The notes under the pieces: model-generated
Database searches by the model: none
What the model saw: only the letters and a program-made list of their open reading frames with translations
What the model was told of the DNA's origin: nothing
Translations under genes and position numbers: made by a program
Origin: Rhabditoides inermis
Lineage: Eukaryota > Nematoda > Chromadorea > Rhabditida > Rhabditidae
DNA: 64,000 nt
Direction of reading: 5' to 3'
Assembly: GCA_963966185.1 (NCBI GenBank)
Contig: CAWZYM010000104.1
Location: 97,001 to 161,000 of the forward strand
Shown here: piece by piece, positions 26,601 to 37,368 of the stretch
Layout: each line of letters starts with the position of its first letter
Numbering within the stretch: the stretch's first letter is position 1

Positions 26601-27488
26601 TATGACTGTTCCATCTTTCCATTGTTTTCTGTTACAGGGACATCAAACCCGGAAACTTTGCGATCGGTGGGAAGCAGAATGAGAAAATGGTGTTCATTTT
26701 CGACTTTGGAATGGCCTGGCGGAGCGTTGATGATCAGGGGAAAGTCAATGTTCGCAAGGGAAGAGAACACGGCTTCATTGGAACTCTGCGGTAGAAGCTG
26801 GCTTCTGTCGAATAATGAAAAAAAACAATCGTTCAGATATGCCTCGCGCGCTGCTCACGAAATGAGAAAACAGCATCTTTGCGACGACCTCGAATCCTGG
26901 CTCTTCATGAGCATTGAGGTGTTATAACCTTTACAAACTAATTAATACGACAATCAGATGTTCCAAAAGCTGCCATGGAAAGGAAACGTGGACAAAGACT
27001 ATGTATTGCGGGAAAAGTACAACATGATGGAGGGAAAATGTGGATGATTTTGTAGCAATGACGTCACTTATCTATGTATTGCAGACATCACGTCACTGCT
27101 GCACAAAGGTCTGCCAGTCGCGATGCTACACGTCATCAAGTATCCTCTAATCCTGATTATGATTTACTTTTTGATTAATTTAGACATATCTGTGACATGA
27201 ACCCCCACGATTTTCCTGACTACCGAGCAATCATGCACATCATGATGGGAGCAGAGTGTGATCTCATTGTCAGTACCATATATCTGTTTCCTATTCTTAT
27301 AACACGTTTTCTAGCGGGATCTCGATTGGATCAACTCGGAGAAACTCCATGCCAAGGCTCAGTACGAGGTGAAATATGATTAAATTAGAAACGCAATATC
27401 TTTTATCTTTCAGTCCCTCGCTACACGCGCGACTTCGAGGGACAAGAAGGCCATTCTCGCCAGTTTCAAGCCCCTCAGTCGCTTCTGA
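23651..27488 (+). CDS. Receptor-like protein tyrosine phosphatase fused to a CK1/TTBK-like kinase
   Basis: About 18 short exons run to the TGA at 27486-27488. First is a Cys-containing ectodomain-like part (LLRAKYIEFD, NVWNCKQQNDACKN), then a membrane segment (CLCLFGVASFLIG, about 24430). The phosphatase domain follows: YIVTAAPTAETAIDFW, a WPD-loop counterpart YTGWQDCLAPEN with Gln for Pro, and the active site VVVHCADGLGRSAAF, which keeps HC-x5-R. After a Lys-rich linker (KKKTKESTSNKER) a phase-0 intron leads straight into a kinase domain: LGAGTYGEVYKA, HYAIKTEKR, FIHRDIKPGNFAIG, FIFDFGMA, GTLRYASRAAHEM. These last motifs are diagnostic of the CK1 superfamily, and all catalytic residues are present. 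No stop or start codon separates the two domains. In nematodes, expanded PTP and CK1-like families are largely sperm-associated, and both activities would face the cytosol. Two splice joins (near 24350 and 25675) are uncertain. Confidence 0.8.
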
Positions 27489-27602
27489 TCCCAATACTAA
27501 CACTCTTATCTTACAACATTAGATACTCACCATAGCTAAGCGTTATAATTTATATTCACTTGTCGGTATCAAATTTCACAGCTGTTCTGAGTGAATAATT
27601 TG

Positions 27603-27608
27603 AATAAA
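27603..27608 (+). terminator. Polyadenylation signal of the phosphatase-kinase gene
   Basis: AATAAA lies 115 bp after the stop codon. It is preserved at 60352-60357 after the duplicated kinase 3' end. Confidence 0.6.
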
Positions 27609-28212
27609 ACAACACGTTTTTTGCGTTATAATGTTCATCCATAGAGACAGAGTTTCATTGATAACATGGAAAACACCAAAACTTGATGAACGAGTGTCCA
27701 GCATCAATCAGTTTCCTTCCCAGTGAGGCAAAGCGAATCAAGAAGAGGGTTTTGAAGGTCCATAATCAATGCAAAATCAAGTATTCATCCCCCTTCCCCT
27801 TTCTCCGTCTCCTCTCTGTCTCTCTCTCTCCCTCTCTCCCTCTTCAACAAAACAACTTCTCTCTTATCAAAAACAAATTGAGAACGCGAAATATGTATTC
27901 GAAAAAACGAAAAAGGTGCTATGATATCAATATGATAAAGAAATTAGAATTATTGCTTGACGACAAATATGGGATGAACAACTATAAAATGCCACTGATC
28001 TCTGTTGCTGACAATTGCATAGGTAGGACTCTTCCTATCCAAGCTCGCTTCACTGTCTGCTCAAGTGTGTATGGAAAACCACTTTCGTAATGGTCTCAAT
28101 AAAACAGACAAAAAATTGAAAAGACCCACCATCTTCCCCATGGGGGAACATACCACGAAAGGGTGGTACGGTAACTAAGAGCACAGTCAAATTTGAAAGA
28201 AAGTAAAAGACA
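27609..28212. other. Intergenic repeat-bearing DNA, no gene recognised
   Basis: Segments of this stretch recur at 31.38-31.48 kb and 60.36-61.06 kb, for example the block with CTCTCATCAAAAACAAATTG followed by GCGAAATATGTATTCG. The open frame at 27683-28090 lies inside this repeated material and crosses a CT-rich tract. I do not accept it as a gene. Confidence 0.5.
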
Positions 28213-28295
28213 AGCGGTAGCAGGAGTCGAACCTGCGACAGAGCGCAGTCCGCAGATTGCTAGATTAACATCTAACCGACTGCGCCATTGAGGAC
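28213..28295 (-). tRNA. tRNA-like element with Pol III A and B boxes, probably degenerate
   Basis: Read on the minus strand, the element has an A-box match (TGGCGCAGTCGG) and a B-box match (GGTTCGACTCC) about 45 nt apart, with a perfect T stem (GCAGG/CCTGC). The acceptor arms do not pair and no standard anticodon arm forms. Instead GCGCAGTC pairs perfectly with GACTGCGC. It is better described as a tRNA pseudogene or tRNA-derived repeat than a working tRNA. Confidence 0.35.
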
Positions 28296-28512
28296 GTGGC
28301 GTAATGCTTTCATTGAGCGATGATCTACTGCACGTTTGTGGTTTTTGTGAAGAAAAGTAGACAATAATGAGACACAAGCATGAGAGACGATTTGATTGTT
28401 TTCGAAAACAAACGTTTCAGCTGAAAATGAATGGTTTTCCTTCGCACAGTCCGTCTTTGATTGATCGCAAATCAACTAGATGCCTCAATACTAGCAAATT
28501 GCACTCATCGTC

Positions 28513-28595
28513 TCTATGGCGCAACCGGTAAGAGATCCGCCTAGCAATCTGTTCGGGTGGTTCATGTCGCGGGTTCAAATCCTCTCTACGTCAGG
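28513..28595 (+). tRNA. Second tRNA-like element, degenerate
   Basis: This element aligns with the minus-strand one 300 bp away through TGGCGCA, CTAGCAATCTG, TGTCGC and GGTTCAAATCC. Those are A-box and B-box regions in the same spacing but on the opposite strand. The T stem is weak and the acceptor does not pair, so it is probably a sibling repeat copy. Confidence 0.3.
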
Positions 28596-28833
28596 TGTTT
28601 TGCTGAAACGTTGCTACCGTACAGTACAGTAGCAATGTGCCTGCGAATCATAACTTGTGTAAATTCAGTCAATCATTTGGGATTTTTGTCCACTTTAGAC
28701 GAATGCTTCTTAGGGTGATTGGACACTGTCGGAATAGCTCAAAAGTATTGTAAAACTAATTGGTATGCTTCGCAGGCAATTCATTCCATATCTACTGTAA
28801 GAAATGATTGCACGGAGGTGGTTTTCTTCAAGT

Positions 28834-30769
28834 TCAAGTGCATTCCAATGACGGAAGCAGCGCTCCGCCCGGCCACGTGAACGTCTCTTGTCCCAGATAA
28901 CGCTGAAAAGATGAGAGAGTAATCTGGAACGTTGAACAACGATGTTGAAAATATCCGAACCTTGAACGAGGTGAGCTGTCTCGGCGACTGTAGGTAGAAG
29001 GCGGTTACGGTACCCACACTCTCTCGTCCGGGTTCACACTGGCACGCTATCAACAAGGCGAGCAGATGGTCCTTCTGAACACCGCACAAAATAAAAAAAG
29101 AAAACTGAGTAGCACCCGGTGACCAGTCTTCTTCATGCACGAATGTAGGTTGCGCAGGAGAGCAGGCGAAGGAAGATCGGACAACGCTACTTCCGAAGAC
29201 ACCCTAAAGAACGTGTTGAAAACGAATATAGAACTATTCCGTAACCTAGCCGCCGAAGTGCGCTTGTTGTCGTGCAATGTGTCAAACTTGGAGAAGACTG
29301 CCTTGCCAGCAGAGGAGACGTCATCGTGCAGGAGGACGACCAACAGCTGTACTCTGCAATAGTAGAAATAACTCCAATTCTGCTATTTAGTATCATGCAC
29401 AAAATACCATATTCCATACGTTTCAGTTTCAGTTGCGGAAAAAACGTGCCGATTCAGAAGCAAATACTAACAGTACATTACGAAAATATGATGACCCTTT
29501 TCTCCTGAATGACAGTTTCGTAGCATTTGTAATCACTAGTGATTAGTTGAGCGTAACAAAAAAGTAGTCTATTTTCACCCCGGGTGCGCGCGGCGACTAG
29601 CGAAGTGACGTAGAGAACGACGAGGGCTCCGTACGCCAGCGGCGATCATGTATTGAAGGTCCAGTTCGAAGTGGTCCGCAGAGTTGTCGAGATACGACAG
29701 AACATACAGGTCATCGAGTCGAGTGTAGCACGTATCTACGTTGCCATCTGAAAGATGCTTACGCTTACGTGCACTCTTACTCCATATCTTCGTCCAGTCT
29801 CCGTTCTCTCTACCCACCGTTGAGTACTTGGACCGTCAGGGCCAATCGATTCCTAAATTTCAAGTTGCAACTGGAATGCGCAACTCGATTACGACACTTA
29901 CTAGTGTAGAGAGAGAGTCAGCTGGCCAGAGTTGCGAATGTGCTCGCGGCACCGGAGCGCGAGGAGAGCAGCTCCTCCCATGAGTCTGTTCTTCGGAGAA
30001 ATGCGTGATGAGGCCACAATGTCCGAGCCTGGAACGACGCATCAATGTTGAAACACAACAGATTCTCGCATGAACACGTTTCGCAAAAAAAAAACTACAT
30101 CCACTCACCAATGTTGCGAAGAAACTGCGCACGGATGTCAGCGCAGTAGTCGGCCCCTTTGAACACATTGACGAATGAGGGGTTGGGCGGCAGGATGGCA
30201 GCGCTGGAGAGGTAGCGCTGTAACAAAATGGTCAACACTGCCAATTTTAGATTACTTCACATCAACTAGGAGAATCTTACTGCACTGTTACTTATAACTT
30301 ATTACTATTAATTTGAACATTGACAACTTATTACTCTTGATTTGAACATGTTTTCAATTCATGTGAGACAGACTCTCCTACGAATTCAGAGACATTACAT
30401 ATACCACTTCACATCAGTTTGAAAAGTATCCCTGCAACGCTGTTATCGAAAAACTATCGATTACAAACATATCACATTCAAATAACGAGGTTAGGAAAAG
30501 GGTATTGGTTGGCAAAGCTATTCAAATAGCCGGTTCAATAACACTTCTACATCCATTTGATCGGACTCACACGAAGCAACTCCTCCGTCGCAATGTGCAA
30601 CTGAGTCTCCTTCGTCATTGACCATGACTTCTCAATTTCCGATCCCACGATTCTGAATACATGTTCATTAAAAAAGCGATGGTGTGGTAGCAACTCACTC
30701 GTACAAATAAGCAGAAGGGGGAGGTGCGGGTGGAAGATGACTGACCAGCAGGCCGGCCATAGCCGCCAT
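28834..30769 (-). CDS. Unrecognised multi-exon gene with helical-repeat character
   Basis: Start chosen at 30769 (MAAMAGLLVSHLPPAPPPSA). Exons follow with good splice signals: IVGSEIEKSWSMTKETQ, RYLSSAAILPPNPSFVNVFK, SDIVASSRISPKNRLMGGAA, LDDLYVLSYLDNSADHFELD, VQLLVVLLHDDVSSAGKAVF, VSSEVALSDLPSPALLRNL. The end is KDHLLALLIACQCEPGRESV then RYLGQETFTWPGGALLPSLE and TGA at 28834. The sequence is rich in amphipathic helices and looks soluble, perhaps HEAT/ARM-like, but I recognise no family. Frame continuity is uncertain at two places, near 29580 and 29090, where the obvious introns leave the wrong phase. The gene may be damaged, or small exons may be missed. Confidence 0.5.
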
Positions 30770-31034
30770 TCTTCGACTTGGAAATGACGACCCTCTCCTT
30801 CTGAAAGTCGAGACGATTGATTTTCGATCTTTGAGCTATGCTAATGTGAATCTTCTGTCAACTGCACGTCGTCAATCAAGGTGAATCTGTTTAACAGAAA
30901 TGTGACAACTAATGCGGAATATTCAGTTCGAACTCTGAATTTCTCGTTAGAAAAAAAAGATGTTTCACTATCTACTACATTATATGAAACTATTAAACAG
31001 CAAAAATCTCACGAATCACATTTTTAAGGCGACA
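30770..31034. other. 5' flank of the minus-strand gene, no feature seen
   Basis: AT-rich intergenic sequence upstream of the start at 30769. I find no clear promoter motif. Confidence 0.4.
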
Positions 31035-31140
31035 ATTCGCCAGGCGCAGCGCGGGCTACTTTTTTCAATTGTAGCCAGCGCCACGCCAGCGCCTGGTTTG
31101 GTAGCTCACAGCTATTTTCAAATCGCGCGCGCTGGCGAAT
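31035..31140. repeat. Nested GC-rich foldback element
   Basis: Three nested inverted repeats are visible: ATTCGCCAG (31035) with CTGGCGAAT (31132), CCAGGCGC (31040) with GCGCCTGG (31089), and GGCTAC (31053) with GTAGCC (31071). The block is strikingly GC-rich in an AT-rich surrounding. It may be a short foldback or MITE-like insertion. Confidence 0.55.
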
Positions 31141-31755
31141 CGCACGCGCTACCGAGTTTGTCGGGCCCCTTAGTCGAAATGACCGCACAGCGCGGGGAAA
31201 GAAGAAATAATCATGATTCCGGAGATTACATCTATTTTTTGGTTTCAGAATTGGAAGAGTTTCTCGAAGAACAAGGGATGAAAAAAACGAGCCTCGCGAG
31301 TTCAAGTATGCGACCCCCTCCTCTTTTCCCCTCCCCCACCTCTCACACTCAAATTTTGCAGACGGCAAACTGCTTATAACTCGTCAACTACAATTCATCA
31401 ACACGACTTCTCTCTCATCAAAAACAAATTGAGAAGGCGAAATATGTATTCGAAAAGAATGAAAAAGGCTGTGATATGCATTTGATGAAGACGGAAGCGG
31501 CGACTTGCACTGAAATTATTCTGTTAGAACTATTATTATGTTATAATTATCATAGTCATTATTCATTATTAACTATGGTACTTCTACCTATAGCTCTCAC
31601 TTAGCAAGCAGCTGTCCGTGGGTTCGACCCTGGCTGCCCCCGTAAATTTTGTCAAATTGAAAACATCATCTAATTGATTCTGATTCTTGTCTAACCGCAC
31701 TAATGTCTCTCGTGAAAAGATGGGAACTCATTTGCGGGCCCACTATACAACATAT
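31141..31755. other. Repeat-bearing spacer, no gene recognised
   Basis: 31240-31480 is related to 60600-60880, including the short string TTTCTCGAAGAAC and the block CTCATCAAAAACAAATTGAG. Near 31610-31645 there is a lone B-box-like string (GGGTTCGACCCTGG) that may be a tRNA 3' remnant. Confidence 0.4.
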
Positions 31756-32245
31756 TCAGTGTGAGTCCGGAAAAAAGATACCTCTGGAAAGCTGTTTCAT
31801 GAGATAGAGTGAGAGAGTGGCGGAATATAGAGGTATAGCAGAGAGGATTTCGGAAACGATAGACTGCTTCACTTGAGTATCAGGGTCGTTTCCGGGAAAC
31901 ACCTAGAGCGCGATCATTATTATATACTCACTGTTTGTATCATTTTCATTGTGAGTAGCTGTATATTTCATGTAGATATATATGAAAATGAAATCCCTTT
32001 CTCTCTCTCTCACCACAGGAAATAGAACCATCCCGAAAGAGTTGACACAAGCGAATGCGAATTGTGTCCAAAACACAGGCAGCAGCAATCCCACAATCCG
32101 ATTGTTTTCCTGTATCTGAAAACGAAGACATCAGTGCGTTTGTTCATTCGATTGGTTTTGTATGTATAAATGTTGTTTGTGAAAAATATCACAATCTTTC
32201 ATCTAATCTAACAAAATTGTCGTTTGCGCAGAGAAAGGACCAAAA

Positions 32246-32335
<90 letters not shown>

Positions 32336-33898
32336 GATTTACCTGATACTTATGTCCAAGCTGCTCTAATTTCACGTGTTTTCCATAGATGTGTCGGTTG
32401 ACGAACCTTGAACAGTTCTCACATTTCTATTTTTTGGAGATGCTTGACGAACCAAGTGACATGAAAAGATAATAGAGTGAGCACACCCGTCACTCCTTCC
32501 AGTTTTTTGAAGAGCTGGAAAGTTTGCTATTTGATATTGAGAGGGGAGAGAGTGATAGAAAAGAAAGCGAGAGAGGAGCAAGAGAAAGAAGAGAGACACA
32601 GAAAGAGGACAAGAGAGATGGTCCACCCACCGTCCACTCTGGCTGGTTCCATGGTAGCCTGGCTGATTTCTTGGGCACAACCGCATTCCATCGCACGCAC
32701 GGAACGAGTCCGATTAGGAAGTAGCACAGGAAGAATGAGAGCACAGACGAGAAAAGAATAGTTAGACTTCTTGTTTCGAGTCCCTTATTGTTTGGGTCTA
32801 ATCGACTGTGACGGTGACATTACTGCACAAATAGATTGATATGACTAATCGGCAATTTTATACATATGTATTTATTATGAATAAGTCCTTAATATTGATT
32901 TCAGGCTGTAAGTGAGAAAGTGGAAAAATTAGTGTATTTTCCCCAAGAGGACACACATGGATGAGCGAAAGGCGCTTGGAATGAACTAACGTAGTGAAGA
33001 CGACTCACAGACGTCACACACATCGCCACAGCCATTGTCCTGCCGCGGACGCGCTCGTATTGCGCGAATCCGAGGGTGGCCACCAGTCGCTCCACAGCAA
33101 GACAGAACATCGAGAAGACCTGAAAGTTAATCATATCCAAGTCATCAGCAACTGAGCGAGATGAACAATAGTGGATGTACACAAAAGAGATACTGAAATG
33201 GTTGTGTTATCACTTGCCGCATATTGCGATACGAAAGTGATGGATAAAAGTGACTGAAAACTTCTCTGCGTTGATCAAAAAAGTGTGAATGCGGAATTTC
33301 GCAAAAATGTGAGCTTGCTTTGATTTCACTCTCTTACTTGTCCAAGGATTCCAAGATTGCACAGATTACTGAGATTGATTGCCAAAAGCACCGGCACCTG
33401 AGATTCGCAATAGTCAACATACACGAAAGAGAAACTGAAAAACGAATGTTTCTTTCTCTCTTTTCTTCCCCCCTCTCACCGTATCAAATCAAACAATCCT
33501 GTAACAATGAATGCTAATGGCACTTGTATCGCGAAAAAGAGATGAAACCCGAAAATAGTCCGCGCGTTTGGGTGGATCAACCAGCGACTTCCCTGCAAAA
33601 AGCCACTTTTTTAAAGTATAAATGTGTAACTTACATGTTTATGTATCATCAATAACACCAAAACTATAGATAATATTGAGTAAAACACCTGTGATGAAAA
33701 CGAGTTTTTGACCTAGAATCGGTTGAACGAGCAAGAGATTCTTACTTTGACAGCTAGCATATACTTGAGTGCGGTAGATTCGTGCAATGCTTGACTTGTA
33801 ATGCATTGCTCGGCAAAATTGACGTATGTGAAGTTGACGGGAGACTGGCAGGCGCGGAAGAACGAGTACTCACCATCATCGAACGGAAACGCTGACAA
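31756..33898 (-). CDS. Nematode Sra/Srab/Sre-type chemoreceptor GPCR
   Basis: A seven-transmembrane receptor of the nematode-specific chemosensory superfamily. The start at 33898 gives MSAFPFDDGEYSFFRACQ. Exons then encode TM1 (VFYSILSIVLVLLMIHKHG), an H-P-N motif in LIHPNARTIFGFHLFFAIQ, a D-Y-C motif (FVYVDYCESQ), TM3 with the family hallmark ER-x(2)-AT-x(n)-YE (FCLAVERLVATLGFAQYERV), a later helix (VLSFFLCYFLIGLVPCVRW), another (GLLLPVFWTQFAFACVN), and a C-terminal tail ending IFFPDSH at the TGA 31756-31758. Hydrophobic helices, spacing and motifs fit a plasma-membrane odorant receptor. Joins in the third quarter (32.3-32.9 kb) are uncertain, so loss of function there cannot be excluded. 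Its last two exons are duplicated at 61.45-61.83 kb. Confidence 0.78.
32252..32330. repeat. (TA)n microsatellite, about 39 repeats
   Basis: Near-uninterrupted TA dinucleotide tract, apparently within an intron of the minus-strand chemoreceptor gene. Confidence 0.95.
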
Positions 33899-34471
33899 GT
33901 TGAGAGTTGAGAGCGGACATCTGAAACTTGGTCTGCTTGTGCAATCTATTCATACTTTTTATACTCGACAGTTCATACTCGGAAAGTGACAAGTGAAACA
34001 CCACGGAGTTCTTTTGTTATCAGAAACAAAATTAAATGTACTATATCAAATGAAGTGGTAAAAACGACCGGTGTTTTGAGCAGAGTTTTTCTTCTTTTTT
34101 TGATATGCGAAAAATTCTGAAAGAACTATTTTTGTGATCTGGCTAAGCAATAGATCAACGAATCAATTCAATTTGAAGAAGAAAAATATATTCTTGTTCC
34201 ACAATTACAAAAACTCGAGTAGACCGAGATGAGTTTCTGTGCAGAAAAAACAATTTCTCATACAGATCGTTATCAATAACAAAGAGATAAAGCTAAAAAA
34301 CTGAAAAACCCATTTGCACAGATTGTACGAAACTCGCCGATTCGCACAAATTATAAACTGTCTTGAAAGATCGAACAATTTCAAAGGCACGCAATAGAAT
34401 TATTTCACGATTTTGGTACTATCATAAAATATCTCATATCTCACGAGATACACTACAATTTCGGCGCTTGC
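33899..34471. other. Intergenic, 5' flank of the chemoreceptor; nothing recognised
   Basis: AT-rich sequence with no convincing exon on either strand. It presumably contains the promoter of the minus-strand receptor. Confidence 0.4.
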
Positions 34472-34676
34472 ATGGGCACACGTTTGGAAATGACGCATAG
34501 AGCTGGATATAGAATGACGTACAGAGAGAGAGTGATCCCTCGTGAACTCATTTGGTTGGTGAATAGCGGCGGCTTACTTATCTATTCTCATTCCTTCGCC
34601 ATCCGAAATGATGTCAGAACAACTGGAGTCTTAATGATCCCCGATTTTCCTGTGGTCTTGTCCTCTGTATGCGAGG

Positions 34677-34678
<2 letters not shown>
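34472..34678 (+). other. Open segment of unknown nature before a CT tract
   Basis: An open frame starts at 34472 (MGTRLEMTHRAGYRMTYRER) and stays open through VVLSSVCEA before it enters the CT microsatellite. The non-repeat part has mixed, protein-like composition and might be an exon, but it has no family match and no confirmed splice partner. Confidence 0.2.
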
Positions 34679-34713
<35 letters not shown>

Positions 34714-34811
34714 CTCTCTCTCTCTCTACCCCTCTCTCCCTTTTCCCGTCTTTCTCTCACTCCCTTCCTCCCTCCCTCCCTCTCTCTCTTTCCCTCCCTC
34801 ACTCTCCCTCT

Positions 34812-34849
<38 letters not shown>

Positions 34850-34857
34850 AACATGAT
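34679..34857. repeat. (CT)n microsatellite with CCT/TTC interruptions
   Basis: About 180 bp of CT-rich simple repeat. Long open frames across it, (LS)n or (RE)n, are repeat artefacts. Confidence 0.95.
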
Positions 34858-34913
34858 TCTTTGCAGTGACAAGAAGCTGTTCACTCCTTTGACGTTTCGA
34901 TAGCCGCTCGCAG

Positions 34914-35380
34914 CAATCCAAATTACGCCAACGCCTACAACCGCTCGTATTGCATTTTTACAGATTTATTCTCGACATCTACACAACCTATGTTCTGTTT
35001 CTTCTCGAATATGCCATCTTCGTCTTCAATCCTCACGACCAGGCATTCATCAAGCAGTTAGATGGTTAAAAATACGTCACTCGTTCGGTAAGTGTAATAG
35101 CGGCAGTCCTAGAGCTGAGCATCGTAATGCGATTCTGGGCCTGCACTCGCTTCAACAACGGCGGCACGTCAAGGACCTCGTGATGCTTCACACAATCTTG
35201 GCCGGATTTGCCGCCATCGACCGGGAAGAGTTGTTTGAACGCCCTTTCCGGGTAGTAGGGCCAGCGGGGTGGTTCATGAAATACGAGTTGTCCTACATCG
35301 ATTCTGCGTCAGCGCCCAGGAACATGTATGCAATGTATAGCCGCCGCCTGGTGGATAGTTTATGTTATTGCCAGCCGGGG
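34914..35380 (+). mobile_element. Degenerate non-LTR retrotransposon (LINE, CR1-like) ORF2 C-terminal fragment
   Basis: The translation carries the layout of the region after the reverse-transcriptase domain of CR1-like elements: LLEYAIFVFNPHDQAFIKQL (family pattern LEY..P.W.P......I..L), then RNAILGLHSLQQRRHVKDLV and MLHTILAGFAAID (pattern LGL.SL..RR...DL...Y.I..G), then NMYAMYSRRLVDSL (pattern N.F..R....WN.LP). A stop (TAA, about 35067) and at least one frame change interrupt it. The element is therefore dead and 5'-truncated. Confidence 0.7.
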
Positions 35381-36480
35381 TCAGTTGGCGAAACTCAGTT
35401 TCGAGCGAGAGAGGCCAGACAGCGCGGGCAAACGGTCGAGTGTCGCGCGGCCTCTTTGATTCGCATGCCGGCTTCTTTGATCAATATTATCGTTTGGAAG
35501 CGCGCGCTTGGGTCTCCTCACGAGTAGAAGGTAGATCAAATGCGACTCGAGGGTAGATCGACTTTCTACCGTAATCTGGCGAACTATTTCCCATAACAAC
35601 ATTATACGTGCTCAGCTTTCTGACTCGCTCGCATTTAGCTCAGGAGTTTTCGGTGAAAACATTATCGTGGACAGTTATAATTAGCGAGGAAGTCTGCCGG
35701 CGAGACCTCATGAGCGCACTTCCACTTCCACGCGAGATGAAGAAGGAGGTCATCTCGCGTGTGCTCCGTCGTCTGCCGGTTCTTCTCCAGGTTGTCTCTC
35801 CTCTCCTGTTCTTCTCTCTCTCTCTCTCTCTCTCTCTCTAAGTCCATTTATTACAATTACCTTTTTCCGATCTTTGATGGCAACACTGACATGCTCAGGA
35901 TATTCAACTGTGTCGCAGTGTCACCTACCAGACAGGTACGGTGGGATTCTGTAAGGGTACTGTAGGAGTACTGAGAGATATGGTATGGCTACTGTAGGTT
36001 TACGGTAAGTTGTAGGTCATGGTGATTACGAAAAGTAATTTTGCAGGTGCTATACGAGCAGAACGTGCTGGAGTGAGTTGCGGAGACAATGAAGAAGAAA
36101 AAGATTCACTACACATAGTGAATATCTTTCTCTCCATCTTTTCTCTCTTCTCTCTCTTTCTACCTTCAGTACCTGCTTCGCCACCCGCTTCTGGGCGCAT
36201 AGCCAAGGGCAAACTCGCTGATGCTGACTATAGTTGCTTTCAGTTTGCCCACATGTGGCTATCATCTGGCAATCGTGACCATCACACTCCAAGGACGAGC
36301 GGGGGAACTTCGTGATCACACAACGGCACTAAAAGGTTCACTGCAACGAACGTACTATCTATATTCAGTGTGTATTGGTCTGGACTACTACCGTTTCTCG
36401 ATCTGTCTGCTAGGAGATGCTAACATCCAGTCGCTGTATCAATCCGACACTGCAGCACAGATGCGATGCCCCCTTTGAGA
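35381..36480. other. Region with exon-like fragments, no gene established
   Basis: A fragment at 35645-35790 (EEVCRRDLMSALPLPREMKK, then EVISRVLRRLPVLLQ) is followed by GTTGTC and a CT tract at 35812-35840. Another at 36221-36478 has a hydrophobic stretch (TCGYHLAIVTITLQG) and an apparent CAG acceptor before it. They read like exons but could not be joined into a gene. They may be remnants. Confidence 0.3.
35935..36020. repeat. TACTGTAGG / TACGGTA-type nematode dispersed repeat
   Basis: Clustered degenerate copies of GGTACTGTAGGAGTACTG, CTACTGTAGG and TTTACGGTAAG. Similar strings occur at 28615-28640 and 63545-63725. They resemble the short TACTGTA/TACGGTA repeats scattered through rhabditid genomes. 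Confidence 0.5.
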
Positions 36481-37368
36481 GAGGGTACCATGACTGTGAA
36501 GACTACCAATCACATTGATTTCATGTTGTAACCTTTTTTTCAAGTATAAAGTGTGTATTGTACATAGTGTATTGTACTCATAATTGGTGCACTAGCCTTG
36601 CCCCGCCCCTTGATCACCACTCACAAATTCGAAATCTCGTTTGCTGATTTTCCTTTTTGTATTGATTTATCAGTTTAAAGTATAGGTATAATTTAACTTT
36701 TCGTTATAATACATCCGAAGTATTCTTTTGCTTCCTACCTGGGTCAGCCATTCTCCGTGCCGTAAGTAAAGTAAGCCCTTCAAAGTTTCGTTGTCCTTAT
36801 GTCAACATGGAAGCTATCAGCAGTGTTACCTGTGGTAACGAGCCTTCTGGATATACACATTGCCCATCTCTGTGCAAGTGACCTGATACGCATGCTAATT
36901 GGACTTCTTATCCACATACCGTACCCCCAGGTACCGTAGTGACATAGTGAGATGATTGATACACCTGCAGTACTTTTTCTCAGTACATAATGATTTCGGT
37001 CGTATCTTCACCACACAGACAGCAATTCAGCCATCGACTCTCACTTTTTGCCGTTGCTTTCCGACCTTTCGTCCATTCGTTTCTTTCTCGTTAATCTAAT
37101 GTATAATTAGTTGTCATCTCCATCTACCTTTCCGCTTAGTTTGTCTTCAGAATTCCATAGAAATGCATTCGGGATTCCAGGATGCATATCTAATGCATTC
37201 ATTCTTCTAAATAGCATAATGCCTGTCATATATTTTACGCAGTACACCCGAATGTTCGTGCTCTACATTTTCGCTTCTGTTCAACTAGCAGCTGAGTAAC
37301 CAATGAGCCCATCATGTTGTTTATGAAATCGAATTAATATTCATATAAATGCTCGAAAATGCAGGAAG
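36481..37368. other. Intergenic, no gene recognised
   Basis: No convincing exon on either strand. It forms the 5' flank of the plus-strand gene starting at 37369. Confidence 0.45.

Noticed and set aside
27683..28090. 135-residue open frame after the kinase gene
   Set aside because: It lies in repeated intergenic material shared with 31.4 and 60.8 kb and crosses a CT-rich tract.
28213..28295. Functional nuclear tRNA
   Set aside because: A and B boxes and the T stem are good, but acceptor and anticodon arms do not form; kept only as a low-confidence tRNA-like element.
32055..32369. Open frame containing a long (YI)n run
   Set aside because: Translation of the (TA)n repeat on the strand opposite the chemoreceptor gene.
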